Below, one piece after another: positions 17,591 to 26,631 of a stretch of DNA of 64,000 bases. The notes beneath the pieces were generated by a model. The model had not been told where the DNA came from and searched no databases. It was given only the letters and a program-made list of their open reading frames with translations. Made by a program: the position numbers and the translations under genes. Within the stretch, counting starts at the first letter, position 1; every line of letters begins with the position of its first letter. Source of the DNA: Deinococcus metalli (GTDB lineage: Bacteria; Deinococcota; Deinococci; Deinococcales; Deinococcaceae); NCBI RefSeq assembly GCF_014201805.1, contig NZ_JACHFK010000004.1:248001-312000 (forward strand). Direction: 5' to 3'.

Positions 17591-18533
17591 AGCGCACCCG
17601 GGGGTCAAGCGCGCCGTACAGCAGGTCGATCAGGAAGCTGGACACCGAGTAGATCACGGCGGTCAGCAGCACGGCCGCCTGCAGGATCGAGTAGTCGCGG
17701 TTCAGGGTGGACTCCAGCGCCAGCCGGCCCAGGCCCGGCCACGCGTACACGATCTCGACGGTCACGACCCCGCTGATCAGCGTGGCGAGCTGCAACCCGA
17801 TGATGGTCACGATGGGAATGGCGGCGTTTCGCAGCACGTGCCGGGCCATCACCACGCGGGCCGCGAGCCCCTTGGCGCGGGCGGTCCGCACATAGTCCAG
17901 GCGGATCACCTCCAGCAGCGCGCCGCGCACGAAGCGGATCATGATCGCGCCGCTGACCACGCCGGCCGTCACGGCGGGCAGCAGCAGGTGCCCGGCCCAG
18001 CCGGCCACGCCGCCCTCCTGCACGCTCTGGTACCCGCTGGAGGGCAGCCAGCGCAGGCGCTCGGAGAACAGGTAGATCAGCATGACGCCCAGCCAGAAGT
18101 CCGGCAGGGACACGCCCAGCTGACTGACCAGCCCGGCCAGCAGGTCGCGTTTGCCGCCGGGCCGCAGCGCGGCGGCGATGCCCAGCGGCACGGCGATCAC
18201 GAGGCCGATCAGCAGGGCGCTCAGGGCCAGCGCCGTGGTGGGCCAGATGCGCGGCTGCACGATGCTGCCGATGGCCTGCCCGGTCACCAGGCTGGTGCCG
18301 AAATCGCCGTGCAGCACGCCGCCCAGCCAGCGGCCGAACTGCACGTACAGCGGCGCGTCCAGGCCCATGCGCTCGCGGAGCTGCGCGACCGCCGCGTCGG
18401 TGGCCTGGATGCCCAGCACCACGCGGGCCGGATCGCCCGGAATGAACTGCACCAGCAAGAACGTCATGACGCTGACGCCGAGCAGCACCAGGGCCACGCT
18501 GCCCAGGCGGCGGACGAGATAGGCGACGGTCAG
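17583..18533 (-). CDS. Dipeptide-type ABC transporter permease (DppB-like), probable CTG start
   Basis: A 316-residue permease with six predicted membrane segments and the EAA loop RLDYVRTARAKGLAARVV. The start is unusual. AAAGGAGGG (18539-18547) sits at ideal distance from CTG 18533, and reading from there gives TVAYLVRRLG, which aligns with the N-termini of the two other DppB proteins in the window (315 and 316 residues). The only conventional upstream start, GTG 18566, lacks a ribosome site and adds eleven residues. Either a near-cognate start is used or the base is wrong in the assembly. Confidence 0.9.
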   Translation of the reverse strand: MTVAYLVRRLGSVALVLLGVSVMTFLLVQFIPGDPARVVLGIQATDAAVAQLRERMGLDAPLYVQFGRWLGGVLHGDFGTSLVTGQAIGSIVQPRIWPTTALALSALLIGLVIAVPLGIAAALRPGGKRDLLAGLVSQLGVSLPDFWLGVMLIYLFSERLRWLPSSGYQSVQEGGVAGWAGHLLLPAVTAGVVSGAIMIRFVRGALLEVIRLDYVRTARAKGLAARVVMARHVLRNAAIPIVTIIGLQLATLISGVVTVEIVYAWPGLGRLALESTLNRDYSILQAAVLLTAVIYSVSSFLIDLLYGALDPRVRYG

Positions 18534-18570
18534 GGGAACCCTCCTTTGCGCGGGGCGGCGAAACACGGGT

Positions 18571-18605
18571 CCCGCCGCCGGCCAGGAGTGCCCGGCCGGG
18601 GCGGG
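18571..18605 (-). terminator. Intercistronic hairpin between binding-protein and permease genes
   Basis: A GC-rich stem (CCCGCC and CCGGCC against GGCCGG and GGCGGG) follows the binding-protein stop. Such hairpins often attenuate or stabilise transcripts so that the binding protein is made in excess of the permeases. Confidence 0.5.
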
Positions 18606-18618
18606 ACACAGAGTAGAT

Positions 18619-20124
18619 TTACTTGCTCAGCCAGGTGTTCACGAACTTGATCGCCTGGTCGGCCCGAGCGGCGTAGCCGTGCACCTTCGTCGAGTACGCG
18701 TTCACGTTCGACGGGTTGTACAGGTAGATATACGGCGCGTCGTCCACGACCAGCTTGTTGATCTGCGTGTACAGCGGCTTGCGCTGGGCGTCGCTGGTCG
18801 CCACGCGGGCGGTGTCGAGCAGCTTGTCCACGGCGGGGTTGCTGTAGCCGGTGAAGTTGAAGCCCTCGCCGGTGCGCTGCTGCGCGTAGTAGTACTCGTC
18901 CGGGTCGATCATGGCGTTCCAGCTCAGGACGTACAGGTCGTAGTTGCCCTTGCCCTCTTCCTCCAGCCACTGCGCCCACTCCAGGGTGCGGATGTTCGCC
19001 TTGATTCCCAGCGGCGCGAGCTGTGCCTGGAGGATCTGCGCGATGCGCACCGATTCCGGGTACTGCCCGGTCACCATGATGCTGGTCTCGAAGCCGGCGA
19101 CCGCACCGCCCTTGCCGAGCAGGGCCTTGGCCTTTTCGAGGCTGCCGGTGTACGGCGCGTACGTCTGCCCGAACTCGTTGACGGCCGGGATGGGACTCTG
19201 GTTGGCGACGCCCTGCCCGAAGATGGCGCCCTGCACGATCTGGTCGCGGTTGATGACCTCGGCCATGGCCTGGCGTACCGGCTTCTGGTCGAAGGGCTTG
19301 TGCTTGGTGTTCACGCCGATGTACCAGTACGAGAACGCCGGGATCGAGTCGACCTTCAGCGCCGCGTTGGTCTTGAGGGTGGGGATGTCCTGGGGCGGCA
19401 CGGCCATCACCCAGTCGACGTCGCCGCTGACCAGCGAGGAGCGGCGCACGCCCTCGTCCGGCACGACGCGGATGTCCACGCCGTCCAGGTACGGCAGGCC
19501 GGCCTGCCAGTAGTTGGTATTGCGCGCGAGCTTGACGCCCACGCCCGGCTGGTACGACGTGATCTTGAAGGGGCCGGTGCCCACCGGCCGGGTGGCCACG
19601 GACTTGTCGGCCACGCCCTCCTTGGCGAAGATGCCGGTGGCCTTGCTGGTCAGGTCGCCCAGGATGTTCGTGCGTGCCTTGCTCAGCGTCAGCACGACGG
19701 TGTTCGCGCTGGGGGCGGTCACGGCCGTCACGCCCGACAGGTGGTACGCGTTGCCCGAACCGGTCTTGGGATCGCGCAGGCGGTTCAGGCAGTACGCGAC
19801 GTCGGCGGCGCTCAGGGCGCGGCCGTTGCTGAACTTCACGCCCTGGCGCAGGGTAAACGTCCAGGTCTTGCCGTCGGCGCTGGCCTTCCACGCGGTCGCC
19901 AGCGACGGAATGATCTTGCCCTTGGCGTCCACCGTGACCAGCGTGTCGAGCACGTTTTCGAGGATCTGGAACGACGAGTACGCGGACGTGACGTGCGGGT
20001 CGAGGTTGGCGGGTTCCTGCGTCCACGCGGCCTTCAGGATGCCGCCGCGCACCGGGGTCTGGGCATGCGCCGCGCCGAGCAGGATCACGCCGAGGGACAG
20101 GGCCAGGGTCAGGGATCGTTTCAT
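18619..20124 (-). CDS. ABC transporter periplasmic peptide-binding protein
   Basis: A 501-residue family 5 solute-binding protein. ATG 20124 follows GGAGG and overlaps the Lrp gene stop (ATGA). Residues 1-23 are a signal peptide (MKRSLTLALSLGVILLGAAH), with no lipobox. The mature part has the family blocks ILKAAWTQEPANLDPH, TLRQGVKFSNGRALSAADV and AMAEVINRDQIVQGA. It binds an oligopeptide or related solute in the periplasm for the DppB/DppC pair downstream. Transcription starts upstream of the Lrp gene, which it follows directly. Confidence 0.93.
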   Translation of the reverse strand: MKRSLTLALSLGVILLGAAHAQTPVRGGILKAAWTQEPANLDPHVTSAYSSFQILENVLDTLVTVDAKGKIIPSLATAWKASADGKTWTFTLRQGVKFSNGRALSAADVAYCLNRLRDPKTGSGNAYHLSGVTAVTAPSANTVVLTLSKARTNILGDLTSKATGIFAKEGVADKSVATRPVGTGPFKITSYQPGVGVKLARNTNYWQAGLPYLDGVDIRVVPDEGVRRSSLVSGDVDWVMAVPPQDIPTLKTNAALKVDSIPAFSYWYIGVNTKHKPFDQKPVRQAMAEVINRDQIVQGAIFGQGVANQSPIPAVNEFGQTYAPYTGSLEKAKALLGKGGAVAGFETSIMVTGQYPESVRIAQILQAQLAPLGIKANIRTLEWAQWLEEEGKGNYDLYVLSWNAMIDPDEYYYAQQRTGEGFNFTGYSNPAVDKLLDTARVATSDAQRKPLYTQINKLVVDDAPYIYLYNPSNVNAYSTKVHGYAARADQAIKFVNTWLSK

Positions 20125-20621
20125 TTCAGGACCTCCAGGGAACTCGAATCGGGCTGTGGCTGGGCGGACGGGTTGACCGTTTCCCAGTCCCACACGGTCT
20201 TGCGGATGTTGATGACCTGCACGGTGTCGTACTCGTGCACGTCGGGGTGGTTCAGGTACCGCTGCGTGAAGTCGAAGAGGCCGCGCAGATCCTGGTGCAT
20301 GGATTCCACGACCACGTTCTTCTGCCCCAGGCCCACGCCCAGGTAGCAGACCTCGCTGGCCTCCTCCATGCGCGTGCAGAAGCGCTCCAGGGCGTCCGGG
20401 CGGATGCGGGCGTAGGTGGTCGCCAGGATCGGCACGCCCAGGCTGATGGGATCGGCCACCGCGATGATGCGTACCGATCCCGAATCGGTCAGGGCGTTGA
20501 CACGGTTGCGCACCGTGCCCTCCGTGACGCCGACCTGCCGGGCGATTTCCCGGAACGACGTCCGGCCGTCGGCGCGCAGGAACCGCAGGATCTTCCAGTC
20601 CAGATCATCGAGCGAGAGCAT
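20121..20621 (-). CDS. Lrp/AsnC-family transcriptional regulator
   Basis: A 166-residue regulator. The N-terminal helix-turn-helix starts DDLDWKILRFLRADGRTSFR and reads through VGVTEGTVRNRVNAL. A C-terminal RAM-like ligand-binding region follows (about 70-150). Members sense amino acids and control their transport and catabolism. As first gene of the operon, overlapping the binding-protein gene by ATGA, it probably controls its own promoter at 20669-20697 in response to an amino acid released from the imported peptide. Confidence 0.92.
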   Translation of the reverse strand: MLSLDDLDWKILRFLRADGRTSFREIARQVGVTEGTVRNRVNALTDSGSVRIIAVADPISLGVPILATTYARIRPDALERFCTRMEEASEVCYLGVGLGQKNVVVESMHQDLRGLFDFTQRYLNHPDVHEYDTVQVINIRKTVWDWETVNPSAQPQPDSSSLEVLK

Positions 20622-20668
20622 GTCCCTCCTGGGTGGCGAGTGATGAAGTGCGCTGTTCGTATGGCCAA

Positions 20669-20697
20669 AGAATACGCGATCCTTCGACAGATTTCAA
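20669..20697 (-). promoter_or_regulatory. Promoter of the Lrp/ABC operon
   Basis: On the minus strand TTGAAA (20692-20697) and TATTCT (20669-20674) are 17 bases apart, upstream of the Lrp start at 20621. The -35 lies in an AT-rich ATTTCAAAAT block that could also serve as an Lrp-type site. Confidence 0.65.
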
Positions 20698-20901
20698 AAT
20701 TTGTATGCAATGCGTAGCAGAACAGGGTCAGAACTGAGGATGGCGGTCCGGACCGGCCCCGGTGGAGGGCCGCGCCAGACGCGACGGACATGAAGTGGTT
20801 TGTAGCCGAACGACGCGCGTCACGTGCCCGGTGGCCATTCCGATTGGACAAGCTCGACGACAGTTGTCTACGCGAGTGGGCTCGGCTGGACCCGCTGGGC
20901 C

Positions 20902-20946
20902 TTGCGCCGACTTCATGATGTCGTTAGGATCAATCAAACGGTTTGA
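20902..20946 (+). promoter_or_regulatory. Promoter and palindromic operator of the IclR peptide operon
   Basis: TTGCGC (20902-20907) and TAGGAT (20925-20930) are 17 bases apart. Directly downstream, over the likely transcription start, is a perfect palindrome TCAAAC-G-GTTTGA (20934-20946). The position suits autorepression by the IclR protein encoded immediately after it. Confidence 0.6.
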
Positions 20947-20968
20947 GAAGATCAACCAGGAGGCCACG

Positions 20969-21775
20969 GTGACCCAAGCCACCAGGGACGTTCCGCGCTA
21001 CCTCATTCAGTCCGCCGCCCTCACACTCGAAGTCCTGCTGGTGTTCGGCCGCCCGCCCTACCGCTACACACCCTCCGAGATGGCCCAGCAGCTCGACCTG
21101 GACCGCAACCAGGCGTTCCGCTGCCTGCGGACCCTCCAGCACGTGGGCTTCATCCGGATGGACGAGGACGACCGCTTCGTGCTGACCACGCTCGTCGATC
21201 AGCTGGCCGCCGCGTCTCAGCCGCAGCCGACCTTCGTCAGCGCCGCGCAGCCGTTCATGGACGAGGTCTCGCAGTCCACCGGCGAGACCGTCAACCTGTT
21301 CGTGCTGGACGGCGACCAGATGACCAGCGTGGATCACCGCGACGGGGTGCGCCCGGTGCGGCTGGTCACCGAGCCCGGCCGCCGCACGCCGCTGCACGCC
21401 GGCGCGTGTCCCAAGGCCGTGCTGGCCTACCTGCCCCCGGCGGAACAGGACGCCCTGCTGGCGCAGTTGCCGTCCCTGCCCCGCTTCACGCCCCATACCG
21501 AACTGGACCCGGACGCGCTGCGGGCCGAACTCGGCCTCACCCGATTGCGCGGCTACGCGATCAGCGACCTCGACATCGACGAGGAGGCCCGCGGGGTCGG
21601 CGCGCCGATCTTCAACGCGTCCGGGCACGCCATCGGCGCGATCAGCGTCGGCGGTCCGGCGTCGCGCATGACTCCGTCGCGGCTGGCGGAACTCGGCGAC
21701 ACGATCCGCTCGGCCGCGCAGCGCATCTCCCGGCAGCTCGGTCACAACCGGTCCCCATCGTTCCCCCTTGAGTGA
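20969..21775 (+). CDS. IclR-family transcriptional regulator
   Basis: A 268-residue regulator starting at GTG 20969, with AGGAGG five bases upstream; the frame is open further upstream without a ribosome site. The winged helix-turn-helix spans about residues 10-75 (PSEMAQQLDLDRNQAFRCL), and the effector domain about 90-255 (STGETVNLFVLDG, LHAGACPKAVLAYL, GVGAPIF). It is the first gene of the eight-gene peptide uptake and hydrolysis operon and probably binds the palindrome at 20934-20946. Confidence 0.92.
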   Translation: MTQATRDVPRYLIQSAALTLEVLLVFGRPPYRYTPSEMAQQLDLDRNQAFRCLRTLQHVGFIRMDEDDRFVLTTLVDQLAAASQPQPTFVSAAQPFMDEVSQSTGETVNLFVLDGDQMTSVDHRDGVRPVRLVTEPGRRTPLHAGACPKAVLAYLPPAEQDALLAQLPSLPRFTPHTELDPDALRAELGLTRLRGYAISDLDIDEEARGVGAPIFNASGHAIGAISVGGPASRMTPSRLAELGDTIRSAAQRISRQLGHNRSPSFPLE

Positions 21776-21785
21776 GGTGGCAGCT

Positions 21786-23360
21786 ATGAAACGACGCACC
21801 ATGACGCTGATTCTCGGTACCCTTCTGGCCGGCGCGGCCGGCGCCCAGAGTGCCGACCCGAACGGCACCGTCACCTTCGTGACGACCGCGGACCCCACCT
21901 TCAACCCGTGGAGCCCGAACGCCTTCGTCGAGTCCAACCTGATCAACGAGCTGCTGTTCCCCGGTCTGACCCGCTGGGACAAGGACCTCAAGCCGGTGCC
22001 GGACCTGGCGACGTCGTGGAAGGCGTCCGCCGACGGCCTGAAGTGGACCTTCAACCTGCGCAAGAACGTGAAGTGGTCCGACGGGCAGCCCCTGACGGCC
22101 GACGATGTGGCCTTCACCTTCAACGACCTGGTGCTGAAGAAGGAACTCGGCGCCAACCAGGGCAGCACGTGGCGCAACTCGGTGACGAAGGTGAACGTGG
22201 TCAACCCCAGCACCGTCGAGTTCATCCTGTCGCGCCCGTGGGCGTCGCTGCCCACGTACCTCGCGTACTACGCGGGCATCCTGCCCAAGCACTCGTTCCA
22301 GGGCGTCACGGACCCGTGGAAGTTCACGGCCTTCAACAAGCAGAACCCGGTCAGCTCGGGGCCGTTCAAGATCTCGCAGGTGGTGTCCGGCGCGACGGTC
22401 CGCATGGTGCGCAACGACAACTACTGGGGCGGCAAGCCCAAACTCCAGGGCGTGACCTTCAAGGTCGTGCCGGACAGCAACGCACAGCTCGCGCAGCTGC
22501 TGTCCGGCGACGTGGACCTGATCGCCATCGGCAACCCCGAGACGGTCGACCGCGTCAAGAGCAGCCCGAACCTCGCCATCGACATCGCCACCGCGAACAT
22601 CTACTACTTCGTGGCGCTCAACCAGGACGACGCTCGCTTCCAGGACGCCCGCGTACGCCAGGCGCTGCTGTACGCCATCAACCGCCCGGCCATGATCTCC
22701 AGCGTCCTGAAGGGCTACGGGCAGGTCGCCACCGGTCCCATCGCACCCATCCAGAAGACGTACTACAACGCCAGCGTCCAGCAGTACCCCTACGACCCCG
22801 CCAAGGCCAAGGCGCTGCTCGCGCAGGCCGGCTGGAGACCCGGCCCGGACGGCACGCTGATGAAGGACGGCAAGCCCTTCGTGATCAGCATGCCCACCGC
22901 GTCGTACCAGCAGCTCGTGCCGATCTCGCTGCTGGTGCAGCAGTACTGGAAGGACATCGGCGTGAAGGCCGAGATCAAGACCATGGACTGGAACTCGTAC
23001 ATCCAGCAGGTGATCGTCAAGCGCGACTACCAGGCGTCTGCCGCGTGGTGGTCCACCCCGGCCGACCCGGACGTGCTGCCGTACTACGACTCCTCGGCTG
23101 CGAACGTGGGCAACAACATCCCCAACTACAAGAACCCCAAGCTGGACACGCTGCTCGAGAACGGCCGCAAGGCCAGCAGCCAGCTCGCCCGCCGCGTCGT
23201 GTACAACGAGGCGCAGGCGCTGATGGCCAAGGAGCTGCCGTACCTGTACCTGTGGTACCCGCAGAGCATCACCGCGTACAACAAGCGCGTCCAGGGCATG
23301 CGCGGCATCACGCAGGCGGCCGATTTCCAGTACGCCAACGAGTGGTTCGTCACGAAGTAA
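21786..23360 (+). CDS. ABC transporter periplasmic peptide-binding protein
   Basis: A 524-residue family 5 solute-binding protein. ATG 21786 follows GAGGTGG and begins a signal peptide (MKRRTMTLILGTLLAGAAGA) without lipobox. Family blocks include FNLRKNVKWSDGQPLTADDV and VRQALLYAINRPAMISSVLK. It delivers its ligand to the DppB/DppC pair encoded next. The downstream dipeptidase and aminopeptidase-like genes point to a peptide or modified amino acid ligand. Confidence 0.93.
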   Translation: MKRRTMTLILGTLLAGAAGAQSADPNGTVTFVTTADPTFNPWSPNAFVESNLINELLFPGLTRWDKDLKPVPDLATSWKASADGLKWTFNLRKNVKWSDGQPLTADDVAFTFNDLVLKKELGANQGSTWRNSVTKVNVVNPSTVEFILSRPWASLPTYLAYYAGILPKHSFQGVTDPWKFTAFNKQNPVSSGPFKISQVVSGATVRMVRNDNYWGGKPKLQGVTFKVVPDSNAQLAQLLSGDVDLIAIGNPETVDRVKSSPNLAIDIATANIYYFVALNQDDARFQDARVRQALLYAINRPAMISSVLKGYGQVATGPIAPIQKTYYNASVQQYPYDPAKAKALLAQAGWRPGPDGTLMKDGKPFVISMPTASYQQLVPISLLVQQYWKDIGVKAEIKTMDWNSYIQQVIVKRDYQASAAWWSTPADPDVLPYYDSSAANVGNNIPNYKNPKLDTLLENGRKASSQLARRVVYNEAQALMAKELPYLYLWYPQSITAYNKRVQGMRGITQAADFQYANEWFVTK

Positions 23361-23362
23361 GC

Positions 23363-23393
23363 GGACAGGGCGCCCACGCGGGCGCCCGTGTCC
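23363..23393 (+). terminator. Intercistronic hairpin between binding-protein and permease genes
   Basis: Two GGGCGCCC arms and outer GGACA/TGTCC pair around a short loop three bases after the binding-protein stop. It occupies the same position as the hairpin at 18571-18605 in the neighbouring operon. The likely effect is lower expression of the permeases than of the binding protein. Confidence 0.5.
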
Positions 23394-23406
23394 ATGAGGT
23401 GCACTG

Positions 23407-24354
23407 ATGCTGGGTTTTCTGGTTCGCCGCCTCGGGCAGGGCGTGCTCGTCCTCGTCCTGATCTCGCTGATCACGTTCTTCCTGATCAACCTCGCCCCCG
23501 GCGGGCCGAGCGCCGCGTCGCGCTTCGAGACCACCGCCGAGGAACGCGCCGCGCTGACCAAACAGCTGGGCCTCGACCAGCCGCTCGTCAGCCGCTACGG
23601 GCAGTGGGCGGGCGGTGTGGTCCAGGGAAACTTCGGCGTGACCCTCAACGGCGGGCAGCCCATCGGCCCGATCCTGCGCCAGCGGCTGGGCAACACCGCG
23701 CAGCTGGGGCTCTCGGCGCTGCTGCTGTCGGTGGTGATCGGCATTCCGCTGGGCATCCTGACCGCCATGCGCCGCAACTCGGTGCTCGACCACGTGGTGA
23801 ACGCCATCACCACGCTGGGCATGAGCATCCCGGACTTCTGGACCGGCATCATGGCCATTTTGCTGTTCTCGGTGGTGTGGAAGGTGCTGCCGTCGTCCGG
23901 GCTGTACGACGCGAGCGCGGGCTTCTCGGCGGTGGGATGGCTCCAGCACATGATCCTGCCCGCCGGCGTGCTGGCCTTCGTGATGCTGCCGAACCTGGTG
24001 CGCTTCACCCGCTCGTCGCTGCTGGAGGTGCTGGGCATGGATTACCTGCGCACCGCCCGTGCCAAGGGTCTGAGGGAGCAGCGCGTGATCGGCAAGCACG
24101 CCCTGCGTAACGCCTTCGTGCCCATCGTGGCGATGGTCGGCCTGATCCTGCCGGCACTCCTGAGCGGCTCGGTGATCATCGAGAGCGTGTTCGGGCTGCC
24201 CGGCATGGGCCGCCTCGCGGTGGACGCCGCGCTGGGCCGCGACTACAACACCATCATGGCCGTGACGCTGGTGGCCGGGGCCGTGGTGATCGTCACGAAC
24301 CTGCTCGTGGACCTCACATACTCGCTGGTCGACCCGAGGATCCGCCATGACTGA
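23407..24354 (+). CDS. Dipeptide-type ABC transporter permease (DppB-like)
   Basis: A 315-residue permease with six predicted membrane segments and the EAA loop MDYLRTARAKGLREQRVIGK. The C-terminal LVDLTYSLVDPRIRHD ending is typical of DppB. ATG 23407 follows GAGGTG. Its end overlaps the DppC gene by 8 bases. Confidence 0.94.
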   Translation: MLGFLVRRLGQGVLVLVLISLITFFLINLAPGGPSAASRFETTAEERAALTKQLGLDQPLVSRYGQWAGGVVQGNFGVTLNGGQPIGPILRQRLGNTAQLGLSALLLSVVIGIPLGILTAMRRNSVLDHVVNAITTLGMSIPDFWTGIMAILLFSVVWKVLPSSGLYDASAGFSAVGWLQHMILPAGVLAFVMLPNLVRFTRSSLLEVLGMDYLRTARAKGLREQRVIGKHALRNAFVPIVAMVGLILPALLSGSVIIESVFGLPGMGRLAVDAALGRDYNTIMAVTLVAGAVVIVTNLLVDLTYSLVDPRIRHD

Positions 24355-25231
24355 GGCGCGTGAACTTGCCACGCCGACCGCCGCGCCGCGCCGGGTCCAG
24401 CGCCGGGCCGGGCTGGTCGCCCGGCTGGTGCGGCATCCCGTCGGGGCACTCGCGCTGACCGTGCTGGCGCTGCTGTACCTGACCGCATTCCTGGGGCCGC
24501 TGGTGTACACCGCGTCGCCCATCACCGCCGATCCGCTGAACACCACGGCCGGGCCGTCGGCGCAGCATCTGCTGGGCACCGACGAACTCGGTCGGGACGT
24601 GCTCGCGCGGCTGATGTACGGCGGGCGCATCACGCTGATGATCAGCGTCATCTCGATGGTCGTCGCCCTGACCATCGGCTCGCTGGTGGGCGCGCTGGCC
24701 GGCTACCACCGCGGCTGGCTGGAGACCACGCTGATGCGCGTCGTGGACACCTTCATGGCGATCCCCAGCTTCTTCCTGATCCTCGCGGCGCTGGCGGTGC
24801 TGGGCAACAGCCCGCCGGTGGTCGTGATCGTCGTGGGCCTGGGCTTCTGGCCGCAGGTGGCCCGCATCGTGCACGCCGAGGTCACCAAGATCCGCAACTT
24901 CGACTTCGTGGAAGCCGAGCGTGCGCTGGGGGCGTCGAGCAGCCGCATCATCTGGCGGCACATCTTCCCGCAGGCGCTGCCCGCCACAGCGGTGCTGACC
25001 ACCCTGGGCATCGCGTGGTCGATCCTGACCGAGACTGGCCTGAGCTACCTAGGCCTGGGCATCCAGCCGCCGCTGGCGTCGTGGGGCAACATGCTCCAGA
25101 ACGCCCAGACGTACTTCTGGGTCAAGCCCGCCCTGGCGGTGTACCCGGGGCTAATGATCGCGGTGGCGGTGCTGTGTTTCAACCTGATCGGCAACGTGCT
25201 GCGCGACCTGACCGACCCGAGGAGCCGGTGA
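24347..25231 (+). CDS. Dipeptide-type ABC transporter permease (DppC-like)
   Basis: A 294-residue permease with the DppC-type LLGTDELGRDVLARL segment, six membrane spans and the EAA-type loop DFVEAERALGASSSRIIW. Translation is coupled at both ends: 8-base overlap with DppB and a GTGA overlap with the following GATase-like gene. Confidence 0.94.
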   Translation: MTEARELATPTAAPRRVQRRAGLVARLVRHPVGALALTVLALLYLTAFLGPLVYTASPITADPLNTTAGPSAQHLLGTDELGRDVLARLMYGGRITLMISVISMVVALTIGSLVGALAGYHRGWLETTLMRVVDTFMAIPSFFLILAALAVLGNSPPVVVIVVGLGFWPQVARIVHAEVTKIRNFDFVEAERALGASSSRIIWRHIFPQALPATAVLTTLGIAWSILTETGLSYLGLGIQPPLASWGNMLQNAQTYFWVKPALAVYPGLMIAVAVLCFNLIGNVLRDLTDPRSR

Positions 25232-26631
25232 GCGCCGCACCGGCGTGGTGGACGGCGCTGCGCGCCGAACTGGCCCCGCTGCTGCCCGGCCTGCGGGTGG
25301 CGGTGTACGCCTCGGGCGGCGCGCCGTACCACCACGCCGCGCTGGTCGCCCAGTGGGGCGGCGTTCCGGAGCCCCTGAGTGCCGAGCGCATCCAGGCCGG
25401 CGCCCTGGCCGGATACGACGTGCTGGTCATGCCCGGCGGCGGTCTACTGGGCATGGGCGGCCTGCTGGCGGCGCTGGGGGTCGAGGGCAGTACCCAGATA
25501 CGCGAGTGGGTGGCCGGGGGCGGCATGTACGTCGGCTCCTGCGCCGGTGCGTACCTGCCGGCCCGCGTGCCCACGAGTTTTGCCGAGCAGCACCCGGCCA
25601 TCCTCCCGCTGCACCTGCTGGACGTGCCCCTCGCCAACGGCGCCGACGGTGGGCTGGGCGGTCTCGACTCGCCCGGCGTGGGCGTGCTGCATGCCGCGGT
25701 CAGCGCCCCGACACACTGGCTGACGCGGGGCCTGCCCCCGCACTTCGAGGTCGTGCACTACAACGGGCCGTGCTTCACTCCAACGGTCGGCTCGGACGTG
25801 GCCGCCGTGACACGAGTGGAGGCCGCTGGAGAGGCCTTCACTCCGTGGGAACGCAGCCTGCCGGGCGACGCCCCGGCGCTGGTGGACACGCTGATCGAGT
25901 CCCGCGCCGCGAACGTCGTCGCCGGCCCCTTCGGAGACGGCACGGTGGTGCTGTTCGGCTCGCACCCCGAGTTCGGCTTCGACGCGCTTCAACTCGGCTG
26001 GGGAGAAGCGGCCCGGCTGTTCGGCAACGCGCTGCTCTATCAGTCCGGACGCCGGCGCCGGGCCGAGCCGTCTGTCTCTGTGAGCGCCATGACCACCGAC
26101 CTGACGGACGTGGCGGATGCGCTGAGCACCGCCTCCCAGCGTTTCCAGCGCCTGACGACCCTGGCCCCGGACCTCAGTGGGGCGCCGGCCTTCTTGGGCT
26201 CCACTCCCACCGCCCTGTGGACGGCGGCGCTGAGCGAGGCCGCCACCCTGAGCGCCGACACGGCCGAGTACGTGATGGCCCTGACCACCGTGCCGACCGC
26301 GTACGGACCGTGGCTCGACTCGCCGGCCGCGCCGGGACAGGACTACGGCTTCGTGGGGCTGCGGCAGCTCGCCGCGCAGATCCTCAGCCTGCTCGATCAG
26401 GCCGAGGAGCACCTGCGGTCTCCCCCACCGCCGGTGACGTCGCCGTACGGCGAGTGGGATCGGCACCCGTACCATCTGCTCGCCAGTTCGTACCTCAGCG
26501 CCGCGGGCCTGAGCGCGTCCGCCAGCCTCGCCGCCGGCACCCTCGGCACCCTGTCCGGCACCGACCGTCCACCACCCCACCCGATGTTCCGCCCCCTGTG
26601 GACCAGCCCCGAGAGGAAAGACCATGACTGA
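25228..26631 (+). CDS. GATase1-like (BPL_N type) protein with an unassigned helical C-terminal domain
   Basis: A 467-residue protein starting at GTG 25228, inside the DppC stop. Residues 1-275 form a class I glutamine-amidotransferase-like fold with the nucleophile elbow YVGSCAGAYLPA (C105) and a later GSHPEFG segment that can supply the His/Glu pair. This resembles the biotin-protein-ligase N-terminal (BPL_N) group, whose reactions are largely unknown. Residues 280-467 are mostly helical, with a Pro-rich linker, and match nothing I recognise. Its place between the permeases and a dipeptidase suggests it hydrolyses or transfers an amide group on the imported compound; that is inference. Confidence 0.8.
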   Translation: MSAAPAWWTALRAELAPLLPGLRVAVYASGGAPYHHAALVAQWGGVPEPLSAERIQAGALAGYDVLVMPGGGLLGMGGLLAALGVEGSTQIREWVAGGGMYVGSCAGAYLPARVPTSFAEQHPAILPLHLLDVPLANGADGGLGGLDSPGVGVLHAAVSAPTHWLTRGLPPHFEVVHYNGPCFTPTVGSDVAAVTRVEAAGEAFTPWERSLPGDAPALVDTLIESRAANVVAGPFGDGTVVLFGSHPEFGFDALQLGWGEAARLFGNALLYQSGRRRRAEPSVSVSAMTTDLTDVADALSTASQRFQRLTTLAPDLSGAPAFLGSTPTALWTAALSEAATLSADTAEYVMALTTVPTAYGPWLDSPAAPGQDYGFVGLRQLAAQILSLLDQAEEHLRSPPPPVTSPYGEWDRHPYHLLASSYLSAAGLSASASLAAGTLGTLSGTDRPPPHPMFRPLWTSPERKDHD

